From: Caulobacter sp. 73W
GTDB lineage: Bacteria; Pseudomonadota; Alphaproteobacteria; Caulobacterales; Caulobacteraceae
Length of the DNA: 64,000 nucleotides
Assembly (NCBI RefSeq): GCF_041021955.1
Contig: NZ_CP158375.1
Coordinates: 434,001 to 498,000, forward strand
Reading direction: 5' to 3'
Below are positions 45,138-54,481 of this stretch, in pieces (the first letter of the stretch is position 1; each line of letters begins with the position of its first letter). The notes beneath the pieces are model-generated. The model did not search any database. It was not told the DNA's origin and worked only from the letters and a program-made list of their open reading frames with translations. Both the position numbers and the translations under genes were made by a program.

Positions 45138-47186
45138 CTACTGCGGCAAGACCAGGGTCGGGTTGATCGGCCGCGCCTTGTCCTTCGGGGACGGGGCGTA
45201 GCGGACCTCGAAATGCAGCTGCGGCTCGGCCACGCCGCCGGTCGAGCCGGCCTGGCCGATCTGCTGGCCCTGCGCGACCTGCTGGCGCATCTTCACGTCG
45301 GTACGGCCCAGGTGCGCATAGGCCGTGACCCAGCCGTCCGCATGCTTGACCAGCACCAGGTTGCCGAAGCCAGGGACCTGGTCGCCGGAATAAACCACCT
45401 CGCCCGCCGCGGCGGAGCGCACGGCCTCGCCGGCGTTGGCGCGGATGTTCAGACCGTCATTGCGCTGCGAGCCGGCCTTGGGGCCGAAGTCGGACAGGAT
45501 CTCGCCGGTCAGCGGCCACACGAAGCGGCCCTTGCCGGCGGCGACGATCTCGGTCTCGCTAAGGGCGGCCGGAGCGTCGGCGATCTGCGGCCGCGAAGAC
45601 GTCGCCGGCGGCGTCGCGGGGCGGGTCGGCGTGCCGCTATACGGTTGCGGCGTCGAAGGCAGGGCGGTCTCGCGGCTGGGCGTCGTCGCCGGAGCCGGGG
45701 TCGTTTCGCGAACCGGCGACGGGGTGGACGCGGTCGGCTTGGGGACGCCGCGATCACGAGAGCCGTCCGGCAGGATCAGGCGCTGGCCCGAACGCAGCTT
45801 GGCCGTGGTGCGCAGGTTGTTCTCGGCCGCCAGGGCGCGGGACGTGACGCCGAAGCGTTGGGCGACCACCGCCAGGGTGTCTCCGCTTTCGACCACATAG
45901 GCCTTGGCGCGGGTGGCTTCGCCCTTCAGGCGCTGGCCGACGGTCAGGCGATAAGGCGACTTCAGGCCGTTCAGGCTGGCCAGCTCGCGGCGGCTCATGC
46001 CCATGCGGTCGGCGATCTCGTCGAGATTGTCGCCCTTCTTGACCGTGTAGCTCTTGGCCGGACCATCGACCGTGATGACGCGGCCGCCGCCGGGGGCGCT
46101 GGAGGTTTCGGTCGTCTCGGCGACCGGCTCCTCGCGAGACGGGCGGACCTGGTTCGGACGGCTGGTGACGGGCGCGGGACGCGCGGCCTCCGGCTCCGCA
46201 CGGGCGGGGGTCGGGCCGCCCTGCCCCGGGATGGTCAGCTTCTGGCCGACGCGCAGGCCGGTGCTGGCGGAGATGCCGCTGGCCTCGGCGATCGCGGCCG
46301 GGGTTGTGTCGTACTTGCGGGCCAGGGCGAACAGGGTGTCGCCGGCCGAGACCGTATGGGTGCTGGCCGCGGCGCTGCGTTCCGGCGCCCGGCTGGGGGT
46401 CGAGGTCGAACGAGCCGGCTCCGCGCCGCCCGGGACCTTCAGGGTCTGGCCGGCGTTCAGGCGGTAGGGCGAGCGCAGGTCATTGGCGGCCGCCAGATCC
46501 TTGATCGACACGCCTTGGGCCTTGGCGATGGTGGCCAGGGTGTCGCCGCGCTGAACCTTGTAGGAGCCCGTGGTTTCGGAGCTGACCGAACCGCGCAGGC
46601 CGCCCGCCGTACCCGGCACCTTCAGCTTCTGGCCGGCGTCCAGACGATAGGGCGAACGCAGGCCGTTGGCTTCGGCCAGAGCGTCCTGGGTCACGCCCAG
46701 CGCACGGGCGATCGAGGCGAGGTTCTCGCCGCGCTTGACCACATATTCCGAGGCCGGCGTCTCGCGGACGGCCGAACCGCTGCGGCGGCTGCGCGTCTGG
46801 GCCAGGGCGATCTCGAATGCGCCGTTGTCGGGCGCCTGGCTGGCGCGGGCCGGTTCCAACGGCGCGAGTTCACGGCTGCTGACGGGGGCCGGGGCGCGGA
46901 CGGTGCTCGGAGCGGCGTCCGGAATGGCGCTGCTGGTGATGCTGGAGCTGGAGCCGAAAACCTGCGCCGGAGGCGCATAGGACGGGGCGGAGGCCGCCAC
47001 CGCTTCGGCCGGCGAGGGATTGCGGATCGGGAAGTTCGGCTTAGGCATGCGCAGGCCTTCGCCGCGCGGCGCGTCCTGCGTGATGGGATAGCGCGGGGTC
47101 TGGGCCGTAGCCGCGCCAGCGAGCGCGGCGGACAGCGCCATGAGACTTGCGGCGATCAGCGTGCTGCGGGGTTTGCTGTCCGTCAT
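45138..47186 (-). CDS. dipM: DipM-type LysM / degenerate LytM division protein
   Basis: 682 residues from the ATG at 47184-47186, which starts a signal peptide (TLIAASLMALSAALAGAATAQ). Five LysM domains are seen, starting at YVVKRGENL, YKVQRGDTL, HTVSAGDTL, YTVKKGDNL and YVVESGDTL. A C-terminal LytM/M23 domain (GRFVWPLTGEILSDFGPKAG to the end) follows. The zinc site is degenerate: NDGLNIRA stands where active enzymes have HxxxD, although LHFEVRY is kept. This is the form of NlpD, EnvC and Caulobacter DipM, which activate autolysins rather than cut peptidoglycan. A CtrA-type site lies 51 bases upstream; pcm and surE precede it. Confidence 0.82.
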   Translation of the reverse strand: MTDSKPRSTLIAASLMALSAALAGAATAQTPRYPITQDAPRGEGLRMPKPNFPIRNPSPAEAVAASAPSYAPPAQVFGSSSSITSSAIPDAAPSTVRAPAPVSSRELAPLEPARASQAPDNGAFEIALAQTRSRRSGSAVRETPASEYVVKRGENLASIARALGVTQDALAEANGLRSPYRLDAGQKLKVPGTAGGLRGSVSSETTGSYKVQRGDTLATIAKAQGVSIKDLAAANDLRSPYRLNAGQTLKVPGGAEPARSTSTPSRAPERSAAASTHTVSAGDTLFALARKYDTTPAAIAEASGISASTGLRVGQKLTIPGQGGPTPARAEPEAARPAPVTSRPNQVRPSREEPVAETTETSSAPGGGRVITVDGPAKSYTVKKGDNLDEIADRMGMSRRELASLNGLKSPYRLTVGQRLKGEATRAKAYVVESGDTLAVVAQRFGVTSRALAAENNLRTTAKLRSGQRLILPDGSRDRGVPKPTASTPSPVRETTPAPATTPSRETALPSTPQPYSGTPTRPATPPATSSRPQIADAPAALSETEIVAAGKGRFVWPLTGEILSDFGPKAGSQRNDGLNIRANAGEAVRSAAAGEVVYSGDQVPGFGNLVLVKHADGWVTAYAHLGRTDVKMRQQVAQGQQIGQAGSTGGVAEPQLHFEVRYAPSPKDKARPINPTLVLPQ

Positions 47187-47236
47187 CGCTGAACCTTCTT
47201 TCAACTCACACAATCCCTACTCGTGCCGCGACAGCG

Positions 47237-47251
47237 TTAAGCCCGCGTTAA
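47237..47251. promoter_or_regulatory. CtrA-type binding site TTAA-N7-TTAA before dipM
   Basis: TTAA at 47237-47240, seven bases (GCCCGCG), then TTAA at 47248-47251: an exact full site for the cell-cycle master regulator CtrA. It lies 51 bases upstream of the dipM start codon, a usual position for direct control. In a GC-rich sequence two TTAA words at this spacing are uncommon. Confidence 0.6.
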
Positions 47252-47270
47252 GCACAACCAAACCGTCGGC

Positions 47271-47295
47271 CGCTCGCGACGTTTTCTCGCGAGCG
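47271..47295 (-). terminator. hairpin between pcm and dipM
   Basis: CGCTCGCGA at 47271-47279 and TCGCGAGCG at 47287-47295 form a perfect 9-base stem over a 7-base loop, behind the pcm stop and 20 bases before the CtrA site. No T tract, so it may be an attenuator-like structure or a factor-assisted terminator. Confidence 0.4.
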
Positions 47296-47326
47296 ATTCC
47301 CGGCCGTCCAAGAGGCGGAAAGCGCC

Positions 47327-47995
47327 CTAGAGCTCGCGCGCCACGCCGTCGAGCAACGGGACGAAGCGAACGTCACACAGGACCTCGACCGTGAAGCCCC
47401 CCTGCCCGTCCCCGGCATAGCGCCGAAGGCTCTGGACAGGCCCCTTGCCGATCGGCGCGACGAGCACACCGTTGGGCTTGAGCTGGCTGAGCAGCGTCTT
47501 GGGTTCATCTGGCGCCGCCGCCGTGACCAAAATGCGGTCAAAAGGCGCCTGTTCGGCCCAGCCCTCGCCGCCGTCGCCGAATTTGGTGATCACATTGGTG
47601 AGACCCAAGGTCGAGAAGCGGCTCTCCGCCTCCTTCATCAGGGTCCGATAGCGCTCCACCGTGTAGACCAGCCGCGCCAGCTTCGAGAGGATCGCGGTCT
47701 GATAGCCGGAGCCGGTGCCGATCTCCAGAACCCGCGAACGCGGCTCCAGGGTCAGGGCCTGGGTCATCAGCCCGACGATGAACGGCTGGCTGATCGTCTG
47801 CCCGCAGGCGATCGGCAGGGCCGAATCCTCCCACGACCGTTCCTTGAACAGGTCGGGGGTGAACAGATCGCGCGGCGTCTTCTCGATGGCGTTCAGCACG
47901 CCGGGCTCGGTCACCCCCTGCGAGCGCAGGGCCAGGATGAGCCGCGCCATCTGGGTTTCGGCGGCGTCAGCAGCAGTCTTGGGAGCCTTGGCCAT
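47327..47995 (-). CDS. pcm: protein-L-isoaspartate O-methyltransferase
   Basis: 222 residues. It repairs age-damaged proteins by methylating L-isoaspartyl residues with SAM. Seen: TPDLFKERSWEDSALPIACGQTISQPFIVGLM in pieces, the SAM motif VLEIGTGSGYQTAIL, and FGDGGEGWAEQAPFDRILVTAA. The start overlaps the surE stop (ATGA), the classic surE-pcm pair of stress-survival genes. Confidence 0.95.
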   Translation of the reverse strand: MAKAPKTAADAAETQMARLILALRSQGVTEPGVLNAIEKTPRDLFTPDLFKERSWEDSALPIACGQTISQPFIVGLMTQALTLEPRSRVLEIGTGSGYQTAILSKLARLVYTVERYRTLMKEAESRFSTLGLTNVITKFGDGGEGWAEQAPFDRILVTAAAPDEPKTLLSQLKPNGVLVAPIGKGPVQSLRRYAGDGQGGFTVEVLCDVRFVPLLDGVAREL

Positions 47996-48783
47996 CAGCC
48001 CGCCTTCACTTTCGGAATGGCGCCGCCGAGCAGGCCCTTCATCTGGTGGACCGTGTCGTGGTGCGTCAGATCGATATGAAGCGGCGTCACCGAGATGCGC
48101 CCCTCATACACCGCCTTGATATCGGTGCCGTCTGACGGACGCGAGGGCTCGTTGCGGAAGCCCATCCAGTAATAGTCGCGGCCGCGCAGGTCGGTGCGGC
48201 GCTCGGCGTGCATGATCGAGGCGTCGCGGAAGCCCTGCTTAGTGACCTCCACCTCGGTCACCTGGTCGGCCGGCGCATCAGGGAAGTTGATGTTGACGAT
48301 CACGTCCTTGGGCCAGCCCAGCTCCACCAGGCGCTGGATGATGCCGGGGGCGTGCTCGATGGCGGTGTCGTAAAGCGCACGCTCGCTGTCATGGAACACC
48401 CGCAGGGCCTGGCTGAGAGCGATCGCAGGGACGCCCAGGGCCATGCCCTGGATCGCGCCGGCCACGGTGCCGCTCATGGACACGTCCTCGCCGATGTTCT
48501 GGCCGCGGTTGACGCCCGACAGGATCAAGTCCGGCGGGCCGTCCATCAGGTCCTGAACCGCCAGCATGACGCAGTCGGTCGGCGTGCCGGCCACGGCGAA
48601 CTTGCGCGGCTCGATCCGGCGCACCCGCAGCGGGGCGGTCAGGGACAGGGCCCGGCCGACGCCCGACTGCTCCGTCTCCGGCGCGCAGATCCAGACATCG
48701 TCCGTCAGGGTGAGCGCGATGCGCTCCAGCGCCTGCAGGCCTTCGGCGTGAATGCCGTCGTCGTTGGTCAGCAGGATGCGCAC
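47995..48783 (-). CDS. surE: 5'-nucleotidase SurE
   Basis: 262 residues with a GTG start at 48781-48783. SurE dephosphorylates nucleoside monophosphates and short polyphosphate. Metal-site motifs: MRILLTNDDGIHAEG (Asp8 and Asp9), CAPETEQSGVGRALSLT (with the Ser), and LSGVNRGQNIGEDVSMSGTVAGA in pieces (Asn ligand). It ends inside the pcm start and lies 5 bases after serS on the same strand. Confidence 0.95.
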   Translation of the reverse strand: MRILLTNDDGIHAEGLQALERIALTLTDDVWICAPETEQSGVGRALSLTAPLRVRRIEPRKFAVAGTPTDCVMLAVQDLMDGPPDLILSGVNRGQNIGEDVSMSGTVAGAIQGMALGVPAIALSQALRVFHDSERALYDTAIEHAPGIIQRLVELGWPKDVIVNINFPDAPADQVTEVEVTKQGFRDASIMHAERRTDLRGRDYYWMGFRNEPSRPSDGTDIKAVYEGRISVTPLHIDLTHHDTVHQMKGLLGGAIPKVKAG

Positions 48784-48788
48784 GCCGA

Positions 48789-50079
48789 TCAGCCCCCGAT
48801 GTGCGTCAGGCCGCCCATGTAGGGCTGCAGGGCCGAGGGGATGGCGATGCGGCCGTTTTCGTCCTGGTAGTTCTCCAGCACGGCGACCAGGGTGCGGCCG
48901 ACCGCCAGGCCCGAACCGTTGAGCGTATGGACGAAGTGCGTGCCCTTCTCACCGGTCTTGCGGAAGCGGGTGTCCATGCGGCGGGCGGTGAACTCGCCAT
49001 AGTTCGAGCAGGAGCTGATCTCGCGATACATGCCCTGCGACGGCAGCCAAACTTCCAGGTCGTAGGTCTTGCGCGAGCCGAAGCCCATGTCGCCGGTACA
49101 GAGCAGCATGGTGCGGAACGGCAGTTCGAGGCGCTTCAGCACCTCTTCGGCGCAGGTGGTCATCCGCTCGTGTTCCTCGCCCGAGGCTTCGGGCGTGGTG
49201 ATGGCGACCAGTTCGACCTTGCTGAACTGGTGCTGGCGGATCATGCCGCGGGTATCGCGGCCGGCGGAACCCGCCTCGGCGCGGAAGCAGTTGGTCAGGG
49301 CGGTCAGGCGAAGCGGCAGCTCCTCCTCGGCCAGGATCTGCTCGCGGACGATGTTGGTCAGGGTGACCTCGGCCGTCGGGATCAGGTAGCGATCGTCCGT
49401 GGTCTTGAAGAGGTCGTCCTCGAACTTCGGCAGCTGGGTGGTGCCGAACAGGGCCGGCGCCTTCACCAGGACGGGCGGATTGACCTCGGTATAGCCATGC
49501 TCGGTCACCTGCAGGTCCAGCATGAACTGGCCGATGGCGCGTTCCAGGCGGGCGATCTGCCCCTTGAGCACCACGAAACGCGAGCCGCTCATGCGGGCGG
49601 CCGCTTCGAAGTCCATGCCGCCGAGAGCTTCGCCCAGATCGACGTGATCCTTCACGGCCGACAGCTTGCCGGCGGGCGGGTTGGCGGGGTCGCCCCAGCG
49701 GCGCTGCTCGACATTGCCTTCCTCGTCGTCGCCCTTTGGCACGTCGGGATAGGGAATGTTAGGCAGGCCGGCCAACAGGTCGTGCAGTTCCGCGGCCTTC
49801 TCGGCCTCCACCGCGCCCTGCTCGGTCAGAACGCCCTTCAGCGCCTCCACCTCGGCCATCAGGCGGGCGGCTTCGGCCTCGTCCTTCTTGGCCTTGGCGG
49901 CGCCGATCAGCTTGGAGGAACTCATTACGCTTGGCCTGGGCTTCCTGGACGGCGGTCTGGGCTGCGCGCAGGGCGGCGTCCAGGGCGACGGCTTCGGCGG
50001 CCTTGCCGGAGAAGCCTTTCGCGGACCACACCGTCTCGAACTGGTCGGGGTTTTCGCGGATGGCCTTGATGTCGTGCAT
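48789..50079 (-). CDS. serS: seryl-tRNA synthetase, frameshifted in this sequence
   Basis: The start is [15 protein letters not shown] (ATG at 50077-50079). The N-terminal tRNA-binding coiled coil begins in one frame up to QAKRNE; then [21 protein letters not shown] and all the rest lie in another, so one base is gained or two lost near 49915-49925. The catalytic core is intact: class II motif 2 ([21 protein letters not shown] in pieces), serine-site residues, and motif 3 ([20 protein letters not shown]). SerRS is essential, so an assembly error is the likely cause. Followed by surE-pcm-dipM. Confidence 0.9.
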
Positions 50080-50167
50080 CGGTCTTCTCGGGCAAGCGGG
50101 AGAGCCGCTTTCCTTAAGGCGCGTTGCTCAGGGCGCCAACCCGCAGAAACGCTCCGAAAGCAGACTC

Positions 50168-51061
50168 TTAGGTGCTGACCAGGTCCTGGCCGGCCTCGTC
50201 CTCGATCCGCCGGTTGCGGGCGATAAGCCACACGCACCAGATCGAGATTTCGTAGAGCAGGCAGATCGGGATCGCGAGCATGAGCTGGCTGATCGGATCG
50301 GGCGGCGTGACGATGGCCGCGACCACGAAGACGCCGACGATGGCGTAGCGGCGGCCAGTGCGCAGCATCTCGGCGTTCACCAGGCCCGCCAGACCGGCCA
50401 GGGAGAGCACCACCGGCAGCTGGAAGCACAGGCCGAAGGCCAGCAGCAGCGAGGTCACCAGGGTGAAATAGTCCGACACCTTGGGCAGCAGCTCGACCGA
50501 GATATTGCCCGCGCCGACGATCTGCTGGCTCAGGGAGAACCACAGAACAAACGGCAGCATGACGTAATAGACCAGCGTCGCGCCCAGCATGAACAGCACC
50601 GGCGAAGCGAGCAGGAACGGCAGGAACGCCTTGCGTTCCTTCTTGTACAGACCCGGCGCCACGAAGCGATAAAGCTGGAAGGCCAGGACCGGGAAGCAGA
50701 TCGCCACGGCGCCGAAGGCCGCCAGCTTCAGCTTGGTGAAGAAGAACTCCAGCGGCGCGGTGAAGACCAGCTTCAGAGCACCCGGAGCCAAGGGCGGGAT
50801 GTCCTTGAGCCCCAACAGGGCGAAGAACAGGTCGAAGGGGCCGTGCTTGCCGCCGCTCGCCTTCTGGGCGGCCATCAGGCCGGCGGCGACCTCGAACGGT
50901 CGCAGCAGGAAGACATAGAGGGTGTCGGCGAAGGCGAAGCAGAGGCCGAAGCCGACGAACAGCGCCGCGACGCAGATGATCAGGCGGTTGCGCAGCTCGA
51001 CCAGATGATCCAGCAGCGGCGCGCGGGAAGCCTCGATCTCGTCGTCGTTGTAGTCGCTCAT
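50168..51061 (-). CDS. tatC: twin-arginine translocase subunit TatC
   Basis: 297 residues with six membrane segments. TatC recognises twin-arginine signal peptides of folded proteins. Typical blocks: [18 protein letters not shown] at the N-terminus with the key Glu, [32 protein letters not shown] in pieces, and [14 protein letters not shown]. The start overlaps the tatB stop by four bases. Confidence 0.96.
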   Translation of the reverse strand: MSDYNDDEIEASRAPLLDHLVELRNRLIICVAALFVGFGLCFAFADTLYVFLLRPFEVAAGLMAAQKASGGKHGPFDLFFALLGLKDIPPLAPGALKLVFTAPLEFFFTKLKLAAFGAVAICFPVLAFQLYRFVAPGLYKKERKAFLPFLLASPVLFMLGATLVYYVMLPFVLWFSLSQQIVGAGNISVELLPKVSDYFTLVTSLLLAFGLCFQLPVVLSLAGLAGLVNAEMLRTGRRYAIVGVFVVAAIVTPPDPISQLMLAIPICLLYEISIWCVWLIARNRRIEDEAGQDLVST

Positions 51062-51582
51062 GACTTGGCCTTCGCAGCCTTGGCCGTCTTGGCGGCGGCC
51101 TTCTTCGGCGCGGCTGCTTTCTTGGCCGGAGCCTTGGCGACTGCCGCCTTTGAGGCCGCGGCCTTCTTCGGCGCGGCCTTGCGCTTGGTCTTGGCCGGCC
51201 CGGGCGTCGGCTCGATGGCCGCGGGCTCGTTCTGGGCGGCGAAGCTGGTCGGCGGGAAGGACATGCCGCTGTCCTTCAGACTGGCGTCGATGTCGTTGAA
51301 CACCTGATCGACGTCGGCGTCCTTGGCCGCTTCCGCCGCGCTCTTCACCGGGTCGGTGAACTGGCCGGCGCGCATGGCGGCCACTTCCTTGCGCAGCTCG
51401 TCGAGCTCCGACTGGCGGGCCATTTCGTCAAAGGATGCGCGGAATTCGTTGGCCATGCCGCGCAGACGCGCGACGAACTGTCCAAGCTTGCGAAGCAGGA
51501 CAGGCAGGTCCTTGGGGCCGACCACGATCAGAGCGACCGCGGCGATGACCATAAGTTCGGAAGCGCCGATCTCGGGAAGCAT
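51058..51582 (-). CDS. tatB: Sec-independent protein translocase subunit TatB
   Basis: 174 residues. A single N-terminal membrane helix ([22 protein letters not shown], with the invariant Glu and Gly-Pro hinge) leads to an amphipathic helix ([20 protein letters not shown]). A long low-complexity tail rich in Lys and Ala (about residues 120-174) is typical of alphaproteobacterial TatB. It forms the receptor complex with TatC. Confidence 0.95.
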   Translation of the reverse strand: MLPEIGASELMVIAAVALIVVGPKDLPVLLRKLGQFVARLRGMANEFRASFDEMARQSELDELRKEVAAMRAGQFTDPVKSAAEAAKDADVDQVFNDIDASLKDSGMSFPPTSFAAQNEPAAIEPTPGPAKTKRKAAPKKAAASKAAVAKAPAKKAAAPKKAAAKTAKAAKAKS

Positions 51583-51635
51583 AACGGCCTTAGAGGCGTC
51601 ATCGCGCGAACCCGCAAGCCCGCGCGATGGAAAAA

Positions 51636-51842
51636 CTAGCTACGCAGCTCTTCTTTTTCCGCTTCGGTGCGCGGAAGCGGCTTGGAATCGGCCGGCTTGT
51701 CGTCGTCCTTCAGGCCTTCCTTGAAGGCTTTGATGCCCTTGGCGGCGTCGCCCATGATCCCGGACAGCTTGCCGCGGCCGCCGAACAGCAGCGCCACGAC
51801 CGCGATCACGATCACCCAGTGAATCCAGCTCATCGAACCCAT
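51636..51842 (-). CDS. tatA: Sec-independent protein translocase subunit TatA
   Basis: 68 residues from the ATG at 51840-51842, preferred over a start seven codons earlier because GGGAG is spaced about 10 bases from it and TatA proteins usually begin [26 protein letters not shown] gives the membrane helix and Phe-Gly hinge; an amphipathic helix with [18 protein letters not shown] follows. It forms the translocation pore. First gene of tatA-tatB-tatC. Confidence 0.95.
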   Translation of the reverse strand: MGSMSWIHWVIVIAVVALLFGGRGKLSGIMGDAAKGIKAFKEGLKDDDKPADSKPLPRTEAEKEELRS

Positions 51843-51974
51843 GACGAGTATGCTCCCTAACATCGGGGCCCATCCTATGGGCCGCTCCGACGGAACCGTG
51901 CGTTTCGCACAGAATATAGGCCTTGGCGAGGCGTAAGCGAAGCCCTGCGTCCTTCCGCGCCCAGCGTGTGGGGA

Positions 51975-52625
51975 CTACGGCTCTTCCTCACCCAGGAAGT
52001 CCTGCGCGAACTCGGGCGTCTCGCCCTCGTCCAGCGGATCCTCGATTTCCCCGTCCCGCAGGCCAGTGGGATCGGGCACGGAAAAGCCCGGCGGCAGGTT
52101 CAGGTCGAGCAGGCCGGCGGCCTTCATCTCCGCCATGCCAGGCAGGTCGGCCAGATTGGCCAAGCCGTAGTGCTCCAGGAAGGCGTCCGTGGTGCCGAAG
52201 GTAACCGGGCGGCCCGGCGTGCGGCGACGGCCGCGCATGCGGACCAGGCCCAGCTCCAGCAGGACGTCCAGGGTGCCGCGGCTGACCTGGACCCCACGCA
52301 CGGCCTCGATCTCGGCGCGGGTGACCGGCTGGTGATAAGCGACGATGGCCAGGGTTTCCTGAGCGGCCTTGGACAGGCGGCGCGGCTCCTCGCGCTCCTC
52401 GGTCATCAGGTAGGCCAGGTCGGTCGCCGTGGTGAAGCGCCAGCGGTCCGCCACGCAGACCAACTCCACGCCCCTGCCCTCATAGCGGCGACGCAAGGCT
52501 TCAATCCCGGCCGCCACGTCGGCGCCCTCGGGCAGGCGGCGAGCGAGATCCGCCTCGCTGATCGGCTCGGCCGCCGCGAACAGCAGGGCCTCGATCGCCC
52601 GTTCGATCAGAAGTTCATCCATCAC
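51975..52625 (-). CDS. scpB: segregation and condensation protein B
   Basis: 216 residues. Two winged-helix domains are recognised by IEALLFAAAEPISEADLARRL, then EPRRLSKAAQETLAIVAYHQPVTRAEIEAVRGV in pieces and RRTPGRPVTFGTTDAFLEHYGL. ScpB dimers with ScpA bridge the SMC heads for chromosome compaction. The start overlaps the scpA stop by four bases. An acidic tail ends the chain. Confidence 0.94.
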   Translation of the reverse strand: MMDELLIERAIEALLFAAAEPISEADLARRLPEGADVAAGIEALRRRYEGRGVELVCVADRWRFTTATDLAYLMTEEREEPRRLSKAAQETLAIVAYHQPVTRAEIEAVRGVQVSRGTLDVLLELGLVRMRGRRRTPGRPVTFGTTDAFLEHYGLANLADLPGMAEMKAAGLLDLNLPPGFSVPDPTGLRDGEIEDPLDEGETPEFAQDFLGEEEP

Positions 52626-53452
52626 AGCAGCGTCGGTTCAGCCGCCGGCATTTCGCGGCGGCGCAGGTAGATGTCCTGGAAGTGCTCAAGCTGACGGGCC
52701 TCCAGCCCGCCCTCCTTCACCAGCTCCAGGCTGGCGGACAGGGTAGAGGCCACGAACGAGGCGCGGCTGGGCCCCTCTTCGCCCTGCGCGCCCTTGGGCG
52801 GGGCGACGGTGTCCAGGGTGGTCCAGCCCTCCATCTCCGGCAGCAGGGCGCGGAGGCGGTCGCGGGCTTCTTCCAGGGCGTAGGCGGTGGGCGGCTGCGG
52901 CGCGTACCGCCGGCTTTCCTCGCGCTTTCGCTGCGTGATGTAGGCGCTCATCAGACTGTAGAGGTCGCCCTCCAGCCGGGTCGAGGGCACGACCTTGATC
53001 GCCTCCGGGTCGCCGCGCGGGAAAATGTCCCGCTTCAGCAGCGGACGGCTGTTCAAGGCGTCGACGGCCTTGCGCATCATGTCGAGCTTGGCCAGGCGGA
53101 AGGCCAGCTGCGCGGCCATCTCCTCCGCCGGCGGCTCCTCGCCCTTGGGCCGTTCGGGCTTGGGCAGCAGCAGGCGCGACTTCAGGTAGGTCAGCCACGA
53201 GGCCATGACGAGATAATCGGCCGCCAGCGAGAACCTCAGGCGGCGCGCCTGATGCACGAAGGCCAGGTACTGTTCGGCCAGCTTGGTGATCGACAGCTTC
53301 AGCAGGTCGACCTTCTGGCTGCGCGCCAGAGCCAACAGAACGTGCAGCGGGCCTTCATAGCCATCGATGTCGATGACCAAAGCGACGCCGTCCTCGGCCG
53401 CCTCAGCCGCCGCATCGAAATCGAAGGTCGGCTGGAAGCTGCGGTCGTTCAT
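52622..53452 (-). CDS. scpA: segregation and condensation protein A (kleisin)
   Basis: 276 residues. The N-terminal kleisin region has FEG-type YEGPLHVLLALARSQKVDLLKLSITKLAEQYLAF in pieces and ADYLVMASWLTYLKSRLLLPKPE; the C-terminal winged helix includes LEALLP-like and LELVKEGGLEARQ blocks. It closes the SMC ring together with ScpB. The start overlaps the nagZ stop by four bases, so nagZ-scpA-scpB are coupled. Confidence 0.94.
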   Translation of the reverse strand: MNDRSFQPTFDFDAAAEAAEDGVALVIDIDGYEGPLHVLLALARSQKVDLLKLSITKLAEQYLAFVHQARRLRFSLAADYLVMASWLTYLKSRLLLPKPERPKGEEPPAEEMAAQLAFRLAKLDMMRKAVDALNSRPLLKRDIFPRGDPEAIKVVPSTRLEGDLYSLMSAYITQRKREESRRYAPQPPTAYALEEARDRLRALLPEMEGWTTLDTVAPPKGAQGEEGPSRASFVASTLSASLELVKEGGLEARQLEHFQDIYLRRREMPAAEPTLL

Positions 53453-54471
53453 CCCGCCAGCGTCCTGGAGACCGCGCTTTCGAAGCGGGCCCGTTCCTCG
53501 GCCAGATCAAACGGTTCGGGCCGGATCGCCAGACGGTTCATGGCCGCCTCTGCGCGCTTCTTGGCCTTGCCGAACAGGGGGCGGCAGCCGGCGACCACCG
53601 CCTTCATCTCGGTCATGTCGCCGTTGCAGTGGAGGACGACATCGCAGCCGGCGGCCAGGGCGGCGCGCGACCGCGCCTCGAACGAGCCCTTCAAGGCTTT
53701 CATCGACAGGTCGTCGCTCATCAGCAGGCCTTCGAAGCCCAGCGAATGGCGGATGGTCTGGGTGATGACGCGCTTGGAATGGGTCGCCGGGCGACGCCAA
53801 TCGAGCGCGTTGTAGATGACGTGCGCGGTCATCGCCATCGGCATGTCCGACAGGGCGCGGAACGGCGGGAAGTCGCGGGCTTCCAGCTCCTCCAGGCTCG
53901 CATCGACCACCGGCAGCTCTTCGTGGCTGTCGGACCTAGCGCGGCCGTGGCCGGGAATGTGCTTGATTACCGGCAGGACGCCGCCGGCGATCAGTCCCTC
54001 GGCGGCGGCGCGGCCCAGGCGCGCGACCTGGTCCGGATCGTTGCTGTAGGCGCGGTCGCCGATGATCTCGTGGCCGTCGGGAGCCGGCACGTCCAGCACC
54101 GGCACGCAGTCGACATTGACGCCGATGCTGGTCAGGTCGTGCGCCATCAGCCGCGCGCCGAGGCGGACCAGCTCGCGGGCCGCCAGCGGGTCGTTGTGGC
54201 AAATCTCGGCATAGGCCCGCGCCGGCGGATAGCGCCGCCAGTGCGGCGGCTGCAGGCGGGCGACGCGGCCGCCCTCCTGGTCGATCAGGATCGGCGCGTC
54301 AGGACGCTCGATCGTCTCGCGAAGCTCGGCGGTGAGCCGCCGCACCTGGTCCGGCGTCTCGATGTTCCGCTTGAAGAGGATGAAGCCCCAGGGCCGCTCG
54401 GCCCTGAAGAAATCCTTCTCATGGCGGGTCAGGCGCGTGCCGGCGCAGCCCAGGATGCAGGCGTGGCTCAC
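53449..54471 (-). CDS. nagZ: beta-N-acetylhexosaminidase NagZ
   Basis: 340 residues, a single-domain GH3 enzyme that removes GlcNAc from muropeptides during cell-wall recycling in the cytosol. Seen: LIDQEGGRVARL, the NagZ-specific loop KHIPGHGRARSDSHEELP (Lys170 to Pro187, with the catalytic Asp181 and His183 dyad), and LLMSDDLSMKAL with the nucleophile Asp. It lies 10 bases after the SPOR gene and overlaps scpA. Its product can also act on AmpR-type beta-lactamase signalling. Confidence 0.95.
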   Translation of the reverse strand: MSHACILGCAGTRLTRHEKDFFRAERPWGFILFKRNIETPDQVRRLTAELRETIERPDAPILIDQEGGRVARLQPPHWRRYPPARAYAEICHNDPLAARELVRLGARLMAHDLTSIGVNVDCVPVLDVPAPDGHEIIGDRAYSNDPDQVARLGRAAAEGLIAGGVLPVIKHIPGHGRARSDSHEELPVVDASLEELEARDFPPFRALSDMPMAMTAHVIYNALDWRRPATHSKRVITQTIRHSLGFEGLLMSDDLSMKALKGSFEARSRAALAAGCDVVLHCNGDMTEMKAVVAGCRPLFGKAKKRAEAAMNRLAIRPEPFDLAEERARFESAVSRTLAG

Positions 54472-54481
54472 CTTGCCTCCG

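Noticed and set aside
47271-47295. Riboswitch in the dipM leader
   Set aside because: Only one simple hairpin is present, upstream of the CtrA site and therefore probably before the transcript start; no known aptamer pattern.
41308-50079. Programmed ribosomal frameshifting in secF and serS
   Set aside because: No slippery heptamer or downstream pseudoknot is evident at either junction, and these families are not known to use it; sequence error is simpler.
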